Position numbers and translations under genes: made by a program. 64,000 nucleotides of DNA from Chitinilyticum aquatile DSM 21506 (lineage in GTDB: Bacteria > Pseudomonadota > Gammaproteobacteria > Burkholderiales > Chitinibacteraceae), in the NCBI RefSeq assembly GCF_000430805.1, contig NZ_KE387260.1, forward strand, positions 269,860 through 333,859, given 5' to 3'. This document shows, one piece after another, positions 43,596 to 52,130 of the stretch (the stretch's first letter is position 1; each line of letters starts with the position of its first letter). Under the pieces are notes generated by a model. That model did not search any database and was not told the origin of the DNA. It worked only from the letters and a program-made list of their open reading frames with translations.

Positions 43596-43790
43596 TGCAG
43601 CAGCCGAGAAACGCAGCAGGCAACAGGGTTTCGCGGGTGAGATGTCTGAGCCCGCAGGGCGAGTTTCGAACCCGCGCTGTTGCTTGCGAGTATCGCAGGG
43701 CACCCGCCGCAGGCGGGCTGCGAAATGGGCGCGCCCGGGGGTGTCGGGGGGCTTGGCAAGACAAGCCCCCCGACGTGCCGCCGGCACACC
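43596..43790. repeat. GC-rich structured repeat element upstream of fdhD
   Basis: A non-coding block with three inverted repeats: GCAACAG (43620) with CTGTTGC (43683), a bulged CGCAG...CCCGCC/GGCGGG...CTGCG near 43695-43723, and TCGGGGGGCTTG (43744) with its complement (43762). The wording GAGATGTCTGAGCCCGCAGG recalls a dispersed repeat I have seen in other betaproteobacteria. The rest of 43518-43863 shows nothing else I can support. Confidence 0.5.
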
Positions 43791-43863
43791 GGCAGTTCAA
43801 CACCGCGCCGAAGGCGCAGAACTGATCAATAGCATTCGCAACATCCCCTCCCCGGCCAGCCCA

Positions 43864-46101
43864 TCAGTGCGGCATGGCCTTCAGGTAGACCGGAATCGAC
43901 TTGCTTGCCGGCGTCATCGCCTCTGCGGCGTAGTGGTCCAGCGGCACCAGCGGGTTGGTCTCGGGAAAATACGCGGCGAGACAGCCGCGCGGAATATCGT
44001 GCACCTGCAGGCGGAAATCGTTCACGCGCCGCTCGCCATCATGCCAGACCGACACGATCGCCACGCGCTGGTCGGGCGCGAGGCCCAGCGCGGCGAGGTC
44101 TTCGGCATTGGCGAAGAGTACGCGGCGCTCGTTGCGGATGCCGCGATAGCGATCGTTGCGCTGGTAGATCGTGGTGTTGTACTGGTCGTGGCTGCGCACG
44201 GTGGTCAGCAGCAGCAGGCGTTGCGCGGTCAGCCCCTGCAGCTCGTCGAGCAGCGCCGGCTGCAGCGCATGCACCTGGAAACGGGCGCGCCCCACGGCGG
44301 TCGTCCAGCGCAGCTCGCGCGCACTGTTGCCCAGATAGAAGCCGCCGGGCGCACGCACCCTGCGGTTGAAATCGGCAAAGCCGGGAACGACCTGCGCGAT
44401 CAGATCGCGAATACGGTCGTAATCGGCCACCAGCCAGTCGAAATCGACCGGGCTGTTGGCAAGCGTAGCCTTGGCGATACCCGCGACAATCGCCGGCTCG
44501 GATAGCAAGTGCGGTGACGCTGGCGGCTTCACCCCGCGCGTGAGGTGCACCATGCTCATCGAATCTTCCACCGTGATCTGCTGCGCAATGCCGCCGGTTT
44601 CGTCGACCTCGGTGCGGCCGAGGCAAGGCAGGATCAGTGCGTCGCGGCCGGGCAGCAGGTGCGAGCGATTCAGCTTCGTTGTGATGTGCACGGTGAGGTT
44701 CTGTTTACGCAAACCGGCCCAGGTACGCGGCGAATCCGGCGTGGCCGCCGCGAAATTGCCGCCCAGCGCGATGAACACCTTGCCGCGGCCGTCTTCCATC
44801 GCGGCAATCGTCTCGACCACATTGCGGCCGTGCTCAAGCGGCGGCGTGAAGCCCACCGCCTTGCCGAGGCGCTCCAGAAACGCCGGCGACGGCCGCTCGT
44901 TGATGCCCATCGTGCGGTCGCCCTGCACATTGGAATGCCCACGCACCGGGCAGGCGCCGGCGCCGGGCTTACCCAGATTGCCCTTCACCAGCAGCGCGTT
45001 CACCAGCATCTGGATCGTCGCCACCGCATGGCGGTGCTGGGTGATGCCCATGCCCCAGGTGATGATGCTGGCCGGGCTTTCGCAATACAGGCGGCCGAGT
45101 TCGGCCAGCTCGTCGCGGCCAAGGCCGCTGGCCTCAACCAGCTCGTCCCAGCTGGTGGCGAGAATATCCTCGGCCAGCGCGGTGAAGCCCTCGGTGTGCG
45201 CCTCGATAAACGCTTCGTCGTGCGCGCCGGCTTCCAGCACACTCTTGATCAGTGCCTTGGCAATCGCCAGATCACCGCCGAGCCTGGGCTGGAAATAATG
45301 GCTGGCGATATTGGTCGCGCCGTTGCCCAGCATTTCCAGCGGCTGCTGCGGGTCCTGAAAGCGCAGCAGGCCAGCCTCGCGCAGCGGGTTGATCACCACC
45401 ACCTTGCAGCCGCGCAGCGCGGCCTCGCGCAGCGTGCCCAGCATGCGCGGGTGATTGGTCGCCGGATTCTGGCCGAACATGAACACCGCGCTGGCGTGCT
45501 CGAAATCGTCCAGCGTTACCGTGCCCTTGCCCACGCCGATGCTGGCATTCAGCGCCCGCCCGCTGGGCTCGTGGCACATGTTCGAACAATCGGGGAAATG
45601 GTTGCTGCCAAAGAGCCGCACGAACAGCTGATACAGAAACGCCGTCTCGTTGCCGGTGCGCCCCGATGTATAGAAATGCGCCTCGTCCGGGCTGACCGCG
45701 CGCAGATGCTCGCCCACCAGCGCAAAGGCTGCGTCCCAGGTGATCGGCAGGTACTTGTCGCTGGCCGCGTCATAGCGCATGGGCTCAGCCAGCCGGCCCT
45801 GCTGTTCCAGCGTGTAATCGTCCCAGCCCAGCATCTCGGCAACGGTATGCCGCGCAAAGAAGGCCGCATCGGCCAGCCGGCGATCCAGCTCGTGGTTGAT
45901 CGCCTTCGCGCCGTTTTCGCAGAAATTGATTTTCGTATCCGGCTTGTCCGGCCACGCACAGCCGGGGCAATCAAAACCGCCGGGCTGGTTAGCGTTCGCC
46001 AGCGCAATCACCGCGCGCGCCGCATTGGCCGGCTGAATGCTCGCCAGCGTCGCCTTCAGGGCCCCCCAGCCACCGGACGGCGGGGTTTTCAATTCGGACA
46101 T
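43864..46101 (-). CDS. YdeP-type molybdopterin oxidoreductase (FdhF/YdeP family)
   Basis: A 745-residue cytoplasmic oxidoreductase. FDCPGCAWPDK near residues 43-53 is the YdeP-subfamily signature replacing the usual 4Fe-4S Cys set; FGSNHFPDCSNMCHEPSG, FMFGQNPATNHPRML and GMGITQHRHAVATIQML are molybdopterin-binding segments. The C-terminal domain has TVRSHDQYNTTIYQRNDRYRG, split across the cofactor-binding loop. It needs a bis-MGD cofactor, whose sulfuration explains the fdhD gene on the same strand. YdeP in E. coli is linked to acid resistance; substrate here is unknown. Full length. Confidence 0.9.
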   Translation of the reverse strand: MSELKTPPSGGWGALKATLASIQPANAARAVIALANANQPGGFDCPGCAWPDKPDTKINFCENGAKAINHELDRRLADAAFFARHTVAEMLGWDDYTLEQQGRLAEPMRYDAASDKYLPITWDAAFALVGEHLRAVSPDEAHFYTSGRTGNETAFLYQLFVRLFGSNHFPDCSNMCHEPSGRALNASIGVGKGTVTLDDFEHASAVFMFGQNPATNHPRMLGTLREAALRGCKVVVINPLREAGLLRFQDPQQPLEMLGNGATNIASHYFQPRLGGDLAIAKALIKSVLEAGAHDEAFIEAHTEGFTALAEDILATSWDELVEASGLGRDELAELGRLYCESPASIITWGMGITQHRHAVATIQMLVNALLVKGNLGKPGAGACPVRGHSNVQGDRTMGINERPSPAFLERLGKAVGFTPPLEHGRNVVETIAAMEDGRGKVFIALGGNFAAATPDSPRTWAGLRKQNLTVHITTKLNRSHLLPGRDALILPCLGRTEVDETGGIAQQITVEDSMSMVHLTRGVKPPASPHLLSEPAIVAGIAKATLANSPVDFDWLVADYDRIRDLIAQVVPGFADFNRRVRAPGGFYLGNSARELRWTTAVGRARFQVHALQPALLDELQGLTAQRLLLLTTVRSHDQYNTTIYQRNDRYRGIRNERRVLFANAEDLAALGLAPDQRVAIVSVWHDGERRVNDFRLQVHDIPRGCLAAYFPETNPLVPLDHYAAEAMTPASKSIPVYLKAMPH

Positions 46102-46292
46102 GGGCGGCTCCGGGCAAAGGTTGGAAGTGGGCAGTGTAGCAAGAGCTCGCTACTTATCGCTCATCCTCTTGTTTAAGTTTAAGCATCTTCATGCATATTG
46201 TGCCTTCGCAGCATGCGCACAACAAAGCAGTCAGAAAGCTTTCGTCACAATTTCAATATACGTACAATACATAAAACAACCTTGGTGTACAT

Positions 46293-47411
46293 ATGAGAAC
46301 GCTAAATATCACAATCTGTTCGATTATTGTTGCTTTAAGCTGCTCCATTCAATACGCGCAAGCTGACTTCGATGCAGGGTTCGCTGCACATCAGGCAAAA
46401 AACTACGAGAAAGCTCTAGAAGAGTACGAGCATGAATTAGCTCTCGATAACCCCAAGGCAAAATATGCCCTAGCAACCATGTATTTTATGGGCGACGGTG
46501 TAAAGCAGGACAGCAAAAAGGCGGTCGACCTTCTTCTTGACCTTGCAAAACAAGATCAAAATACAGCAACAGCCTTTCTTGAGATCATGTCTTTCTCCAA
46601 GAAGCCTATGGATTCTAAAGCCTCACTGGCAATTGGTGCAGCTTACGAAAGAGGCGCCCCTCTCCCAAAAGATTACGTAAAAGCATTTACGTGGTACAAA
46701 AAATCAGCCGAGGAAGGCAATCCCGATGCCATGTTTAGCCTCGGCCTTATGTATGAACAAGGGCGCGGCGTCACTATTAACAAGAGCCAAGCCGCTAGTT
46801 ATTATTTAACTGCAGCAATTCTTGGCCTGCCTGAAGCTCAAACCAATGTAGGTATTTTATATTTAGAAGGAAACGGACTCCCCCAAAGTGACGCGAGCGC
46901 TTTCGATTATTTTTCACAAGCGGCTGACAAGTTTGAGCCCATGGGGATCAATAATCTTGCCTACATGTTTGAGAACGGCCGCTCAGTCCAGAAAAATCGT
47001 ACGATAGCATACGCCCTCTATAAAACTGCCTTGTCAAAAAGACACGACGAGATCACATACAATAATGCAGAGCGAATCAAAAAAGAACTCAACGAAAAGC
47101 AAATAAAGCAAGCATCACAAATAACAGATCAGATACTAAAAAGCAATAAGCTCACAAGCACAATTAACTCAAATATTTCAAAAACAGCTAGCCTTGAATC
47201 AAACAAAACAAAGAATGAAAACACCGAAAAAAATGACTCCCCATATCCAGAAAAACCAAATAAGGTCAGCGGTTCAATCACATGCAACACACAGTGTTAC
47301 AACAGTGAATGCTACAGAACTTACGACACAGGAAAAAAAGTAAAATTCCGGGCAAAGAATAAATACAATCCAGTAAGTGGTCAGTGGGAATGGGGCCCTG
47401 GTTCTTGCTAA
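46293..47411 (+). CDS. Exported Sel1-repeat protein, AT-rich, probably acquired
   Basis: A 372-residue exported protein: signal peptide MRTLNITICSIIVALSCSIQ to AQA, then about five Sel1-like repeats (KYALATMYFMGDGVKQDSKK, AMFSLGLMYEQGRGVTINKS, AQTNVGILYLEGNGLPQSDA, GINNLAYMFENGRSVQKNRT). A Lys/Asn/Ser-rich stretch leads to a C-terminal Cys-rich segment (CNTQCYNSECYRTYDTGKKV). Base composition is far lower in GC (roughly 40% by eye) than neighbours, and the codons favour AT endings. No ribosome-binding site is clear. These features suggest horizontal acquisition. Sel1 proteins often mediate protein contacts; role unknown. Confidence 0.8.
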   Translation: MRTLNITICSIIVALSCSIQYAQADFDAGFAAHQAKNYEKALEEYEHELALDNPKAKYALATMYFMGDGVKQDSKKAVDLLLDLAKQDQNTATAFLEIMSFSKKPMDSKASLAIGAAYERGAPLPKDYVKAFTWYKKSAEEGNPDAMFSLGLMYEQGRGVTINKSQAASYYLTAAILGLPEAQTNVGILYLEGNGLPQSDASAFDYFSQAADKFEPMGINNLAYMFENGRSVQKNRTIAYALYKTALSKRHDEITYNNAERIKKELNEKQIKQASQITDQILKSNKLTSTINSNISKTASLESNKTKNENTEKNDSPYPEKPNKVSGSITCNTQCYNSECYRTYDTGKKVKFRAKNKYNPVSGQWEWGPGSC

Positions 47412-47435
47412 AACGCTTCTTTTACACGCAGTAAC

Positions 47436-48206
47436 ATGAGCATCGAGTACTACGCCTCCCACCCCTGCCCCGTGCGTGATTCCGTCAGCGACGAAGCCTT
47501 GCTGACGATGGAAAAAGCCCGCACCCGTGCCAGCTGCGTGGTCGAGCTGATGCGCAGCCATCCGGGTACGCCGAAAGATCAACCCGAAGAAGAATGGACC
47601 TTCATCACGCAGGTGCTGCGCCCCGATGGGCCGGTGCAGGTCGAGGTGAAGATCGGCGATCTGCTGGCCGAATCGGCGCCGCTGGATGCGCTGGCGCGGC
47701 ATTGCGCGGGCTGTGTGGCGAATCATCGCAATGCCGATTTCGGCTGCGGTGGTGCAATCAATTATCCGATCAGCGCGGCGGCCGAGCAGTGGCTGCTGTC
47801 GCGCCTGCCCGATGATCTGAAGTCCGCGCGCGGCCAGCTGCTGCTGCAGGCGATTGCGGATTTCGATTATGACGGCGCGTGCATCGATGCGGCGCGCAGC
47901 CGCAAAGAGCTGTACGCCAGCAGCACGGCGCCGGTACGCAAATGGGGCGGGTTTTTCGCGCGCAAGACGGTGATTTCGTCCAGCCAGATCCTCCACATGA
48001 TCATTCCCGTCGGCCACCTGCAGCCGGCGCACGCGAAGATGCTGGGCTTTTTCCTGGGCTATCTGGACGACGAATTCGAATACCGCGCGCAACCGGACAA
48101 TCTGCCACAGCCCGGCGACGATGAATGCACGGCGCAGTTCAAGCGCTTTGTATTCGCGGCAGCGCATGCGGGCGTGCATGGCGTGCCGGTGTTCATGGAT
48201 ACCTGA
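47436..48206 (+). CDS. Conserved-looking protein of unknown function with Cys motif
   Basis: A 256-residue soluble protein with normal GC content. A segment LARHCAGCVANHRNADFGCG has four Cys/His residues that could bind a metal, followed by INYPISAAAEQWLLSRLPDD. A second conserved-looking stretch is ILHMIIPVGHLQPAHAKML. I do not recognise the family. It begins 24 bases after the acquired Sel1 gene, with a poor ribosome-binding site, and precedes a lipoprotein gene by 83 bases. Confidence 0.65.
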   Translation: MSIEYYASHPCPVRDSVSDEALLTMEKARTRASCVVELMRSHPGTPKDQPEEEWTFITQVLRPDGPVQVEVKIGDLLAESAPLDALARHCAGCVANHRNADFGCGGAINYPISAAAEQWLLSRLPDDLKSARGQLLLQAIADFDYDGACIDAARSRKELYASSTAPVRKWGGFFARKTVISSSQILHMIIPVGHLQPAHAKMLGFFLGYLDDEFEYRAQPDNLPQPGDDECTAQFKRFVFAAAHAGVHGVPVFMDT

Positions 48207-48289
48207 GCCCCGCGCTGCGAGCGGCGCCACAGTGCGCGGCGCGGCGGGCGTGCTATGCTGCGGCACCTTGCGCCCTGCTTTCATCTGAC

Positions 48290-49090
48290 ATGCAAACCAG
48301 AGATATCCCCCACGGATCAACTGCGCGGCTGGCGCGCTGGCTGTGCATTGCCGCGCTGCTGTCTGTGCTGGCCCTGAGCGGCTGCGGGCAGAAAGAGCCG
48401 CGGCGCACAACGCCGGAGGAGCCGGCATCGGCGACGGCGACGGCGCCGTTTTCGCTGAGCGGGGTATGGTTTCCAGCGGGCAGCACAACCTTTCACTGGG
48501 CGAACGAACCCGACTTCATCGCCCGCGCCTATGCACTGCAGCCGGTGTGGCTGAACGAATTCTCGCTGATCGGCCTGGAATGGCATAACGACAAGCCCAC
48601 GCTGTTTCTGACCCACCCGCAGCACATCGACGGCTGGCTGTGCAGGGATACGGTCATGGCCAAACTGGAAAACGGCGCGGTGCGGCTTGAGCACTGCCTG
48701 CTGCAGCCGGGCAGCAGCATCCACGGCATTGCGCTGCCGGCAGGGGGATGGGTGCAAAGGCTCTATGAGAAGGAGCGCTGGATCGCGGGCTGGCAAGGCG
48801 ATGGCCAGGGCTGGCGCAGCAGTTTTTTCTGCGGCGAGGAATACACCCGCATGGCGGCGCTGGACCTGACTGACATCGCCCAGCTGAGGATGGAGCTGGA
48901 CGAAAAGCGGCAGGTCAGCACGCTGGAGATCGGCTACTGCGAGCAGCAGAACGGGCAGTGGGAATCAAAGCGGCTGGTGATTGACTGCCAGACGGCCGAC
49001 CACGCCGACCCGAGGGTGTGTGCGGGCAAGCCGGCGGAAGACGCCGCAGCACAGCAGCAATCAGACTCTGCGGCCAATGCGCCCCGATAA
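48290..49090 (+). CDS. Lipoprotein of unknown function
   Basis: A 266-residue lipoprotein. I start at the ATG at 48290, which opens RLARWLCIAALLSVLALSGC, a lipoprotein signal with Cys about 28. The mature part begins with a Ser/Thr/Pro/Glu-rich linker and contains WFPAGSTTFHWANEPDFIAR and several Cys (WLCRDT, EHCLLQ, FFCGEE, IGYCEQQ, VIDCQT), probably disulfide-bonded in the periplasm. Its tail is Ala/Gln-rich. No family is recognised. The junction after it carries a palindromic repeat. Confidence 0.7.
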   Translation: MQTRDIPHGSTARLARWLCIAALLSVLALSGCGQKEPRRTTPEEPASATATAPFSLSGVWFPAGSTTFHWANEPDFIARAYALQPVWLNEFSLIGLEWHNDKPTLFLTHPQHIDGWLCRDTVMAKLENGAVRLEHCLLQPGSSIHGIALPAGGWVQRLYEKERWIAGWQGDGQGWRSSFFCGEEYTRMAALDLTDIAQLRMELDEKRQVSTLEIGYCEQQNGQWESKRLVIDCQTADHADPRVCAGKPAEDAAAQQQSDSAANAPR

Positions 49091-49258
49091 TCCGGCCATC
49101 TGAAGGCTGAAGTTTGGCGGGAGCACGCTTGCGCCCCGCAGGCACTCCCCCTTGGGTATGCGCGAAGCCTGACGGACCACGGGCTGGTTCGCTGCTGCGG
49201 CTTATGCCCGCAGAGCAGCGGATCAACCATGCAGCCCCCCGCACCGCGCGATTATAAA

Positions 49259-49307
49259 AGGTATATGTCAGCAACCCTTTCATTGAAAGGGCTGCAAATC
49301 CATACCC
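49259..49307. repeat. Palindromic intergenic repeat, copy 11
   Basis: GGTATATG left, ATACCC right, core CAACCCTTTCATTGAAAGGGCTG. The stem is the CCCTTT/AAAGGG variant, a paired change relative to CCATTT/AAATGG copies. Convergent junction. Confidence 0.85.
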
Positions 49308-49366
49308 TGATAGCCATGCAAACCGGCGGCGCTGTGCCGCAACGGGTCTGCCGCGTGCAGCGCGCC

Positions 49367-49810
49367 TTAGGTGCGGCTGCCGTGGCAGGCGCAGGCTTCG
49401 CCATGCGCGGCGGCGACCAGCTCCTGCAGGATGCCGCAATCCCTGGCGCAGCGGTGTTCACCACACTGCCCACGCAGCGCGAGCAGCTGCTGCTCCAGCG
49501 CCTGCATGCTGGCCAGCCGCGCCTGTACCCGTGCCAGCTGGGCATCAATCAGCTGGTCGATATCGCCACAATCGGCTTCGGGATGGGCCAGAAAATCCAG
49601 CAGGCGCCGGGTATCCGCCAGCGAAATATCCAGCGCCCGGCAGTGCCGGATGAAGGCAAGCCGCTCCAGATGGACATCGCCATAGCTGCGATAGCCGTTG
49701 GCGCTGCGCGCTGGCGCGGGCAGCAGGCCGGCTTTCTCGTAGTAGCGGATGGTCTCGGTATCGACGCCCGTTGCGGCGCCCAGCTCGCTGATGCGCATGC
49801 CGGTTTTCAT
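49367..49810 (-). CDS. cadR: MerR-family Cd(II)/Pb(II)-responsive regulator (CadR/PbrR)
   Basis: A 147-residue MerR-type regulator. The N-terminal winged-helix MRISELGAATGVDTETIRYY is canonical; the C-terminal metal site has Cys81 in ADCGDIDQLID, Cys116 and the CARDC pair at 121 and 125, with a Cys/His tail (EACACHGSRT). This is the CadR/PbrR arrangement that binds Cd, Pb or Zn. An AGGAAG site lies 6 bases before the ATG. It is divergent from a CDF exporter across a 106-base gap holding a CadR-type operator. Confidence 0.9.
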   Translation of the reverse strand: MKTGMRISELGAATGVDTETIRYYEKAGLLPAPARSANGYRSYGDVHLERLAFIRHCRALDISLADTRRLLDFLAHPEADCGDIDQLIDAQLARVQARLASMQALEQQLLALRGQCGEHRCARDCGILQELVAAAHGEACACHGSRT

Positions 49811-49849
49811 GGCGGCTTCCTGTTGGATGGTTCTGCGCAGTATAGGCGC

Positions 49850-49880
49850 TTGACCCTGTAGTCACTACAGGGTGTGCAAT
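49850..49880 (+). promoter_or_regulatory. CadR/MerR-type operator-promoter of the CDF exporter
   Basis: -35 TTGACC (49850-49855) and -10 TGCAAT (49875-49880) are 19 bases apart, the long spacer typical of MerR-controlled promoters. Between them is an odd-length palindrome with arms ACCCTGTAGT and ACTACAGGGT (49853-49873), very like known CadR/PbrR sites. It drives the exporter gene at 49917. Confidence 0.85.
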
Positions 49881-49916
49881 ACCGGACTACTCATTGCTGA
49901 TTACTGGAGAAACATC

Positions 49917-50543
49917 ATGGCCGGACATTGCTGCGCGAACGCGCATTGCTCCACTTCCCGCGTCAGCCCGCGTTTTCGCAAGGCCCTGTGGATTGCGCTG
50001 ATCATCAATGCAGCGATGTTTGGCGTGGAAATCGTCGGGGGCTTGCGCTCCGGGTCGGTATCGCTGCTGGCTGATGCGGTCGATTTTGCCGGAGATGCCG
50101 CCAATTACGGCATCTCGCTGGCAGTGCTGTCGCTGGGGCTGGCGTGGCGCTCGCGCGCGGCGATGGTCAAGGGCCTGTCGATGGCGGCGTTCGGCGTGTT
50201 CGTGATCGGCAAGACGGTCTGGTCCGGCCTGCATGGCGTTGCGCCGGAGCCCTTCACCATGAGCGTGATCGCGCTGCTGGCCCTGCTGGCCAACGCCGGC
50301 GTGGCGCTGCTGCTGTATGCGTTTCGCGATGGCGACGCGAACATGCGCTCGGTATGGCTGTGCAGCCGCAATGATGCCATCGGCAATGTGGCCGTCCTGC
50401 TGGCCGCAGCCGGGGTGTTCGGCACCGGCACGGCCTGGCCGGATCTGGCCGTGGCGCTGATCATGGCCTGGCTGGCGCTTTCGTCCGGCATTGCGGTCGT
50501 GAAACTGGCAAGGACGGAGCTGGCCGCCGCGCCGGGCCTGTGA
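49917..50543 (+). CDS. CDF-type cation efflux protein, short form
   Basis: A 208-residue membrane protein. After a Cys-rich N-terminus (MAGHCCANAHCSTS) come about six helices; LLADAVDFAGDAANYGISLA carries the conserved Asp pattern of the cation diffusion facilitator metal site, and SRNDAIGNVAVLLAAAGVFG resembles the second site. The usual 90-residue cytoplasmic C-terminal domain is absent, as in some short heavy-metal exporters. The ATG at 49917 has a GGAG site 9 bases upstream. Control by CadR through the operator upstream suggests Cd, Pb or Zn export. Confidence 0.85.
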   Translation: MAGHCCANAHCSTSRVSPRFRKALWIALIINAAMFGVEIVGGLRSGSVSLLADAVDFAGDAANYGISLAVLSLGLAWRSRAAMVKGLSMAAFGVFVIGKTVWSGLHGVAPEPFTMSVIALLALLANAGVALLLYAFRDGDANMRSVWLCSRNDAIGNVAVLLAAAGVFGTGTAWPDLAVALIMAWLALSSGIAVVKLARTELAAAPGL

Positions 50544-50646
50544 TCAGCGCGGCTTCCGCTTTCCTGCGGTGACCCGCATGGCGGCAGCCCCGCCGCAGCG
50601 GGATTGCAGGACGGAGCCATCGCAGGAAGGCTGGCGTGAAAAATCC

Positions 50647-50949
50647 TTAGAATTTCTGCGGCCGCAGCACGCGCACGTCCGAGAGCCACTGCACCAGCGC
50701 GAAGTGCGCGCCGTAGCGCTGCTGGATGGTTTCGGCCAGCGCCTCGGCGGTCGCGGCCTCGGCAATCAGCTCGATCTGGATATTGTGGTTGGCGTCGAAG
50801 CTGCCGTGCTGTTCGCCGTGCGCGCCCTTGCCGCGCGCCTCGACGATGGTCCAGCCGCGGATGCGGCGTTCTTCGAACAGCTCGACCAGATCGTTTTCCA
50901 GGCGACCTTCGGTGACGATGGTCAGCATCGTGCGGATATGAAGCTGCAT
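50647..50949 (-). CDS. sbtB: PII-like regulator (SbtB type) of the bicarbonate permease
   Basis: A 100-residue PII-fold protein: MLTIVTEGRLENDLVELFEE is the first strand-helix unit, RIRGWTIVEARGKGAHGEQ the T-loop strand, and IQIELIAEAATAEALAETIQ the second unit. It begins 3 bases after the sbtA stop on the same strand, with a GGAGG site inside the end of sbtA, the standard sbtA-sbtB operon. In cyanobacteria SbtB binds adenine nucleotides and inhibits SbtA. The C-terminal Cys-containing loop of cyanobacterial SbtB is not present. Confidence 0.8.
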   Translation of the reverse strand: MQLHIRTMLTIVTEGRLENDLVELFEERRIRGWTIVEARGKGAHGEQHGSFDANHNIQIELIAEAATAEALAETIQQRYGAHFALVQWLSDVRVLRPQKF

Positions 50950-50952
50950 GCT

Positions 50953-51915
50953 CTAGCCTCCGGTAACAGCAGTAGCGAACTGGTGGTAGAGCGGAATGCC
51001 CACCAGCAGGTTGAAGGGGAAGGTAATGCCGAGCGCGGCGCCCAGCGATAGCGCCGGGTTGGCCTGCGGCACGGCCATGCGCATCGCGGCAGGCGCAGCA
51101 ATATAAGAAGCAGACGCGGCCAGCACCGCCAGCATGGTGACACCGCCGGGGCTGAGTCCCATCAATACCCCGAAACCTATCCCTACCCAGCTTAACATCA
51201 GCGGAAGCCCCACGCCGATACCCACAAGGAAGAAGCCTTCGCGGCGCAATATGCCGAGCTTGCCGGCCACCACCAGCCCCATTTCCAGCAGGAAGAGTGT
51301 CAGCACCGGCTTGAAGAGATCGATATAGAGCCGGTCGAGCGGCTTGATGCCATCCGGCCCGGCCAGCGCACCAATGGCCAGCCCGCCCAGCAGCAGCACC
51401 ATGCTCTTGCCCAGCAGCACTTCATGCAGCAGCTTGCCCCAGCCGTGACCGGCAGAAGGCGTGACGTCGCCTGCCGCCTGCCGTGCACCCAGCCGCGCCA
51501 GCACCACGCCGACCACCAGCGCCGGCATTTCCAGCAGTACGAGGAAGAGCGTGGTCTGCGACTCGAAGCTCACGCCCTGGCGGGTGAGGTAGGCCACGCC
51601 CACCGCGTAGGTAACGACCGATACCGAGCCATAGTGCGCAGCGATACTGGCGGCATCGACTTGCGGCAGCCGCCAGCGCAAGAGCGGGTAGGCCAGCAGC
51701 GGAATCAGGAAGCCCATCAGCAGCACCAGCAGCGCCTGCGGCAGGATGGCCAGAAACGGCTGCTTCGCCAGCTCCAGCCCGCCCTTGATGCCGATGGCAA
51801 GCAGCAGGAATACCGACAGGGTGTCGTAGAGCGCGCTGGGCAGCTTGAGGTCGGATTTGGCCCAGCCCGCCGCCAGCCCCAGCAGGAAGAAGAGAACTAC
51901 CGGATCGATCTGCAT
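50953..51915 (-). CDS. sbtA: Sodium-dependent bicarbonate permease SbtA
   Basis: A 320-residue inner-membrane transporter with about ten helices. FFLLGLAAGWAKSDLKLPSALYD and AIAHYGSVSVVTYAVGVAYL-like segments (IAAHYGSVSVVTYAVG) and the internal duplication are typical of the SbtA/DUF897 family, known in cyanobacteria for high-affinity Na+-dependent HCO3- uptake and also present in heterotrophic proteobacteria. The SbtB-like PII gene directly downstream confirms the call. Here it may supply bicarbonate for carboxylation reactions. It is divergent from the Spo0M gene across a 215-base AT-rich gap. Confidence 0.85.
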   Translation of the reverse strand: MQIDPVVLFFLLGLAAGWAKSDLKLPSALYDTLSVFLLLAIGIKGGLELAKQPFLAILPQALLVLLMGFLIPLLAYPLLRWRLPQVDAASIAAHYGSVSVVTYAVGVAYLTRQGVSFESQTTLFLVLLEMPALVVGVVLARLGARQAAGDVTPSAGHGWGKLLHEVLLGKSMVLLLGGLAIGALAGPDGIKPLDRLYIDLFKPVLTLFLLEMGLVVAGKLGILRREGFFLVGIGVGLPLMLSWVGIGFGVLMGLSPGGVTMLAVLAASASYIAAPAAMRMAVPQANPALSLGAALGITFPFNLLVGIPLYHQFATAVTGG

Positions 51916-52130
51916 GTAGATTTCTTTCGTATATTTATTCGCACGGCTGCAAATTTACTACAACTTTGCCAAACAAAAAACCATGGAAATCAAAAGGATT
52001 AACCAGATCAATTTGTAGTGAAACTACGTAACAACGAACAAACACAAGCGGGCGGAACCATTTGCACGTGTCGCACTCAGAAGCCCGCAGCACAGACTGC
52101 ATTCATCCCGACCACCAAGAGATCGCCACG

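Noticed and set aside
43430..43825. Open frames through the repeat block upstream of fdhD
   Set aside because: They run through strong inverted repeats and resemble no protein; better explained as repeat DNA.
44545..46176. 543-codon plus-strand frame opposite the molybdenum oxidoreductase
   Set aside because: Antisense to a full-length recognised enzyme.
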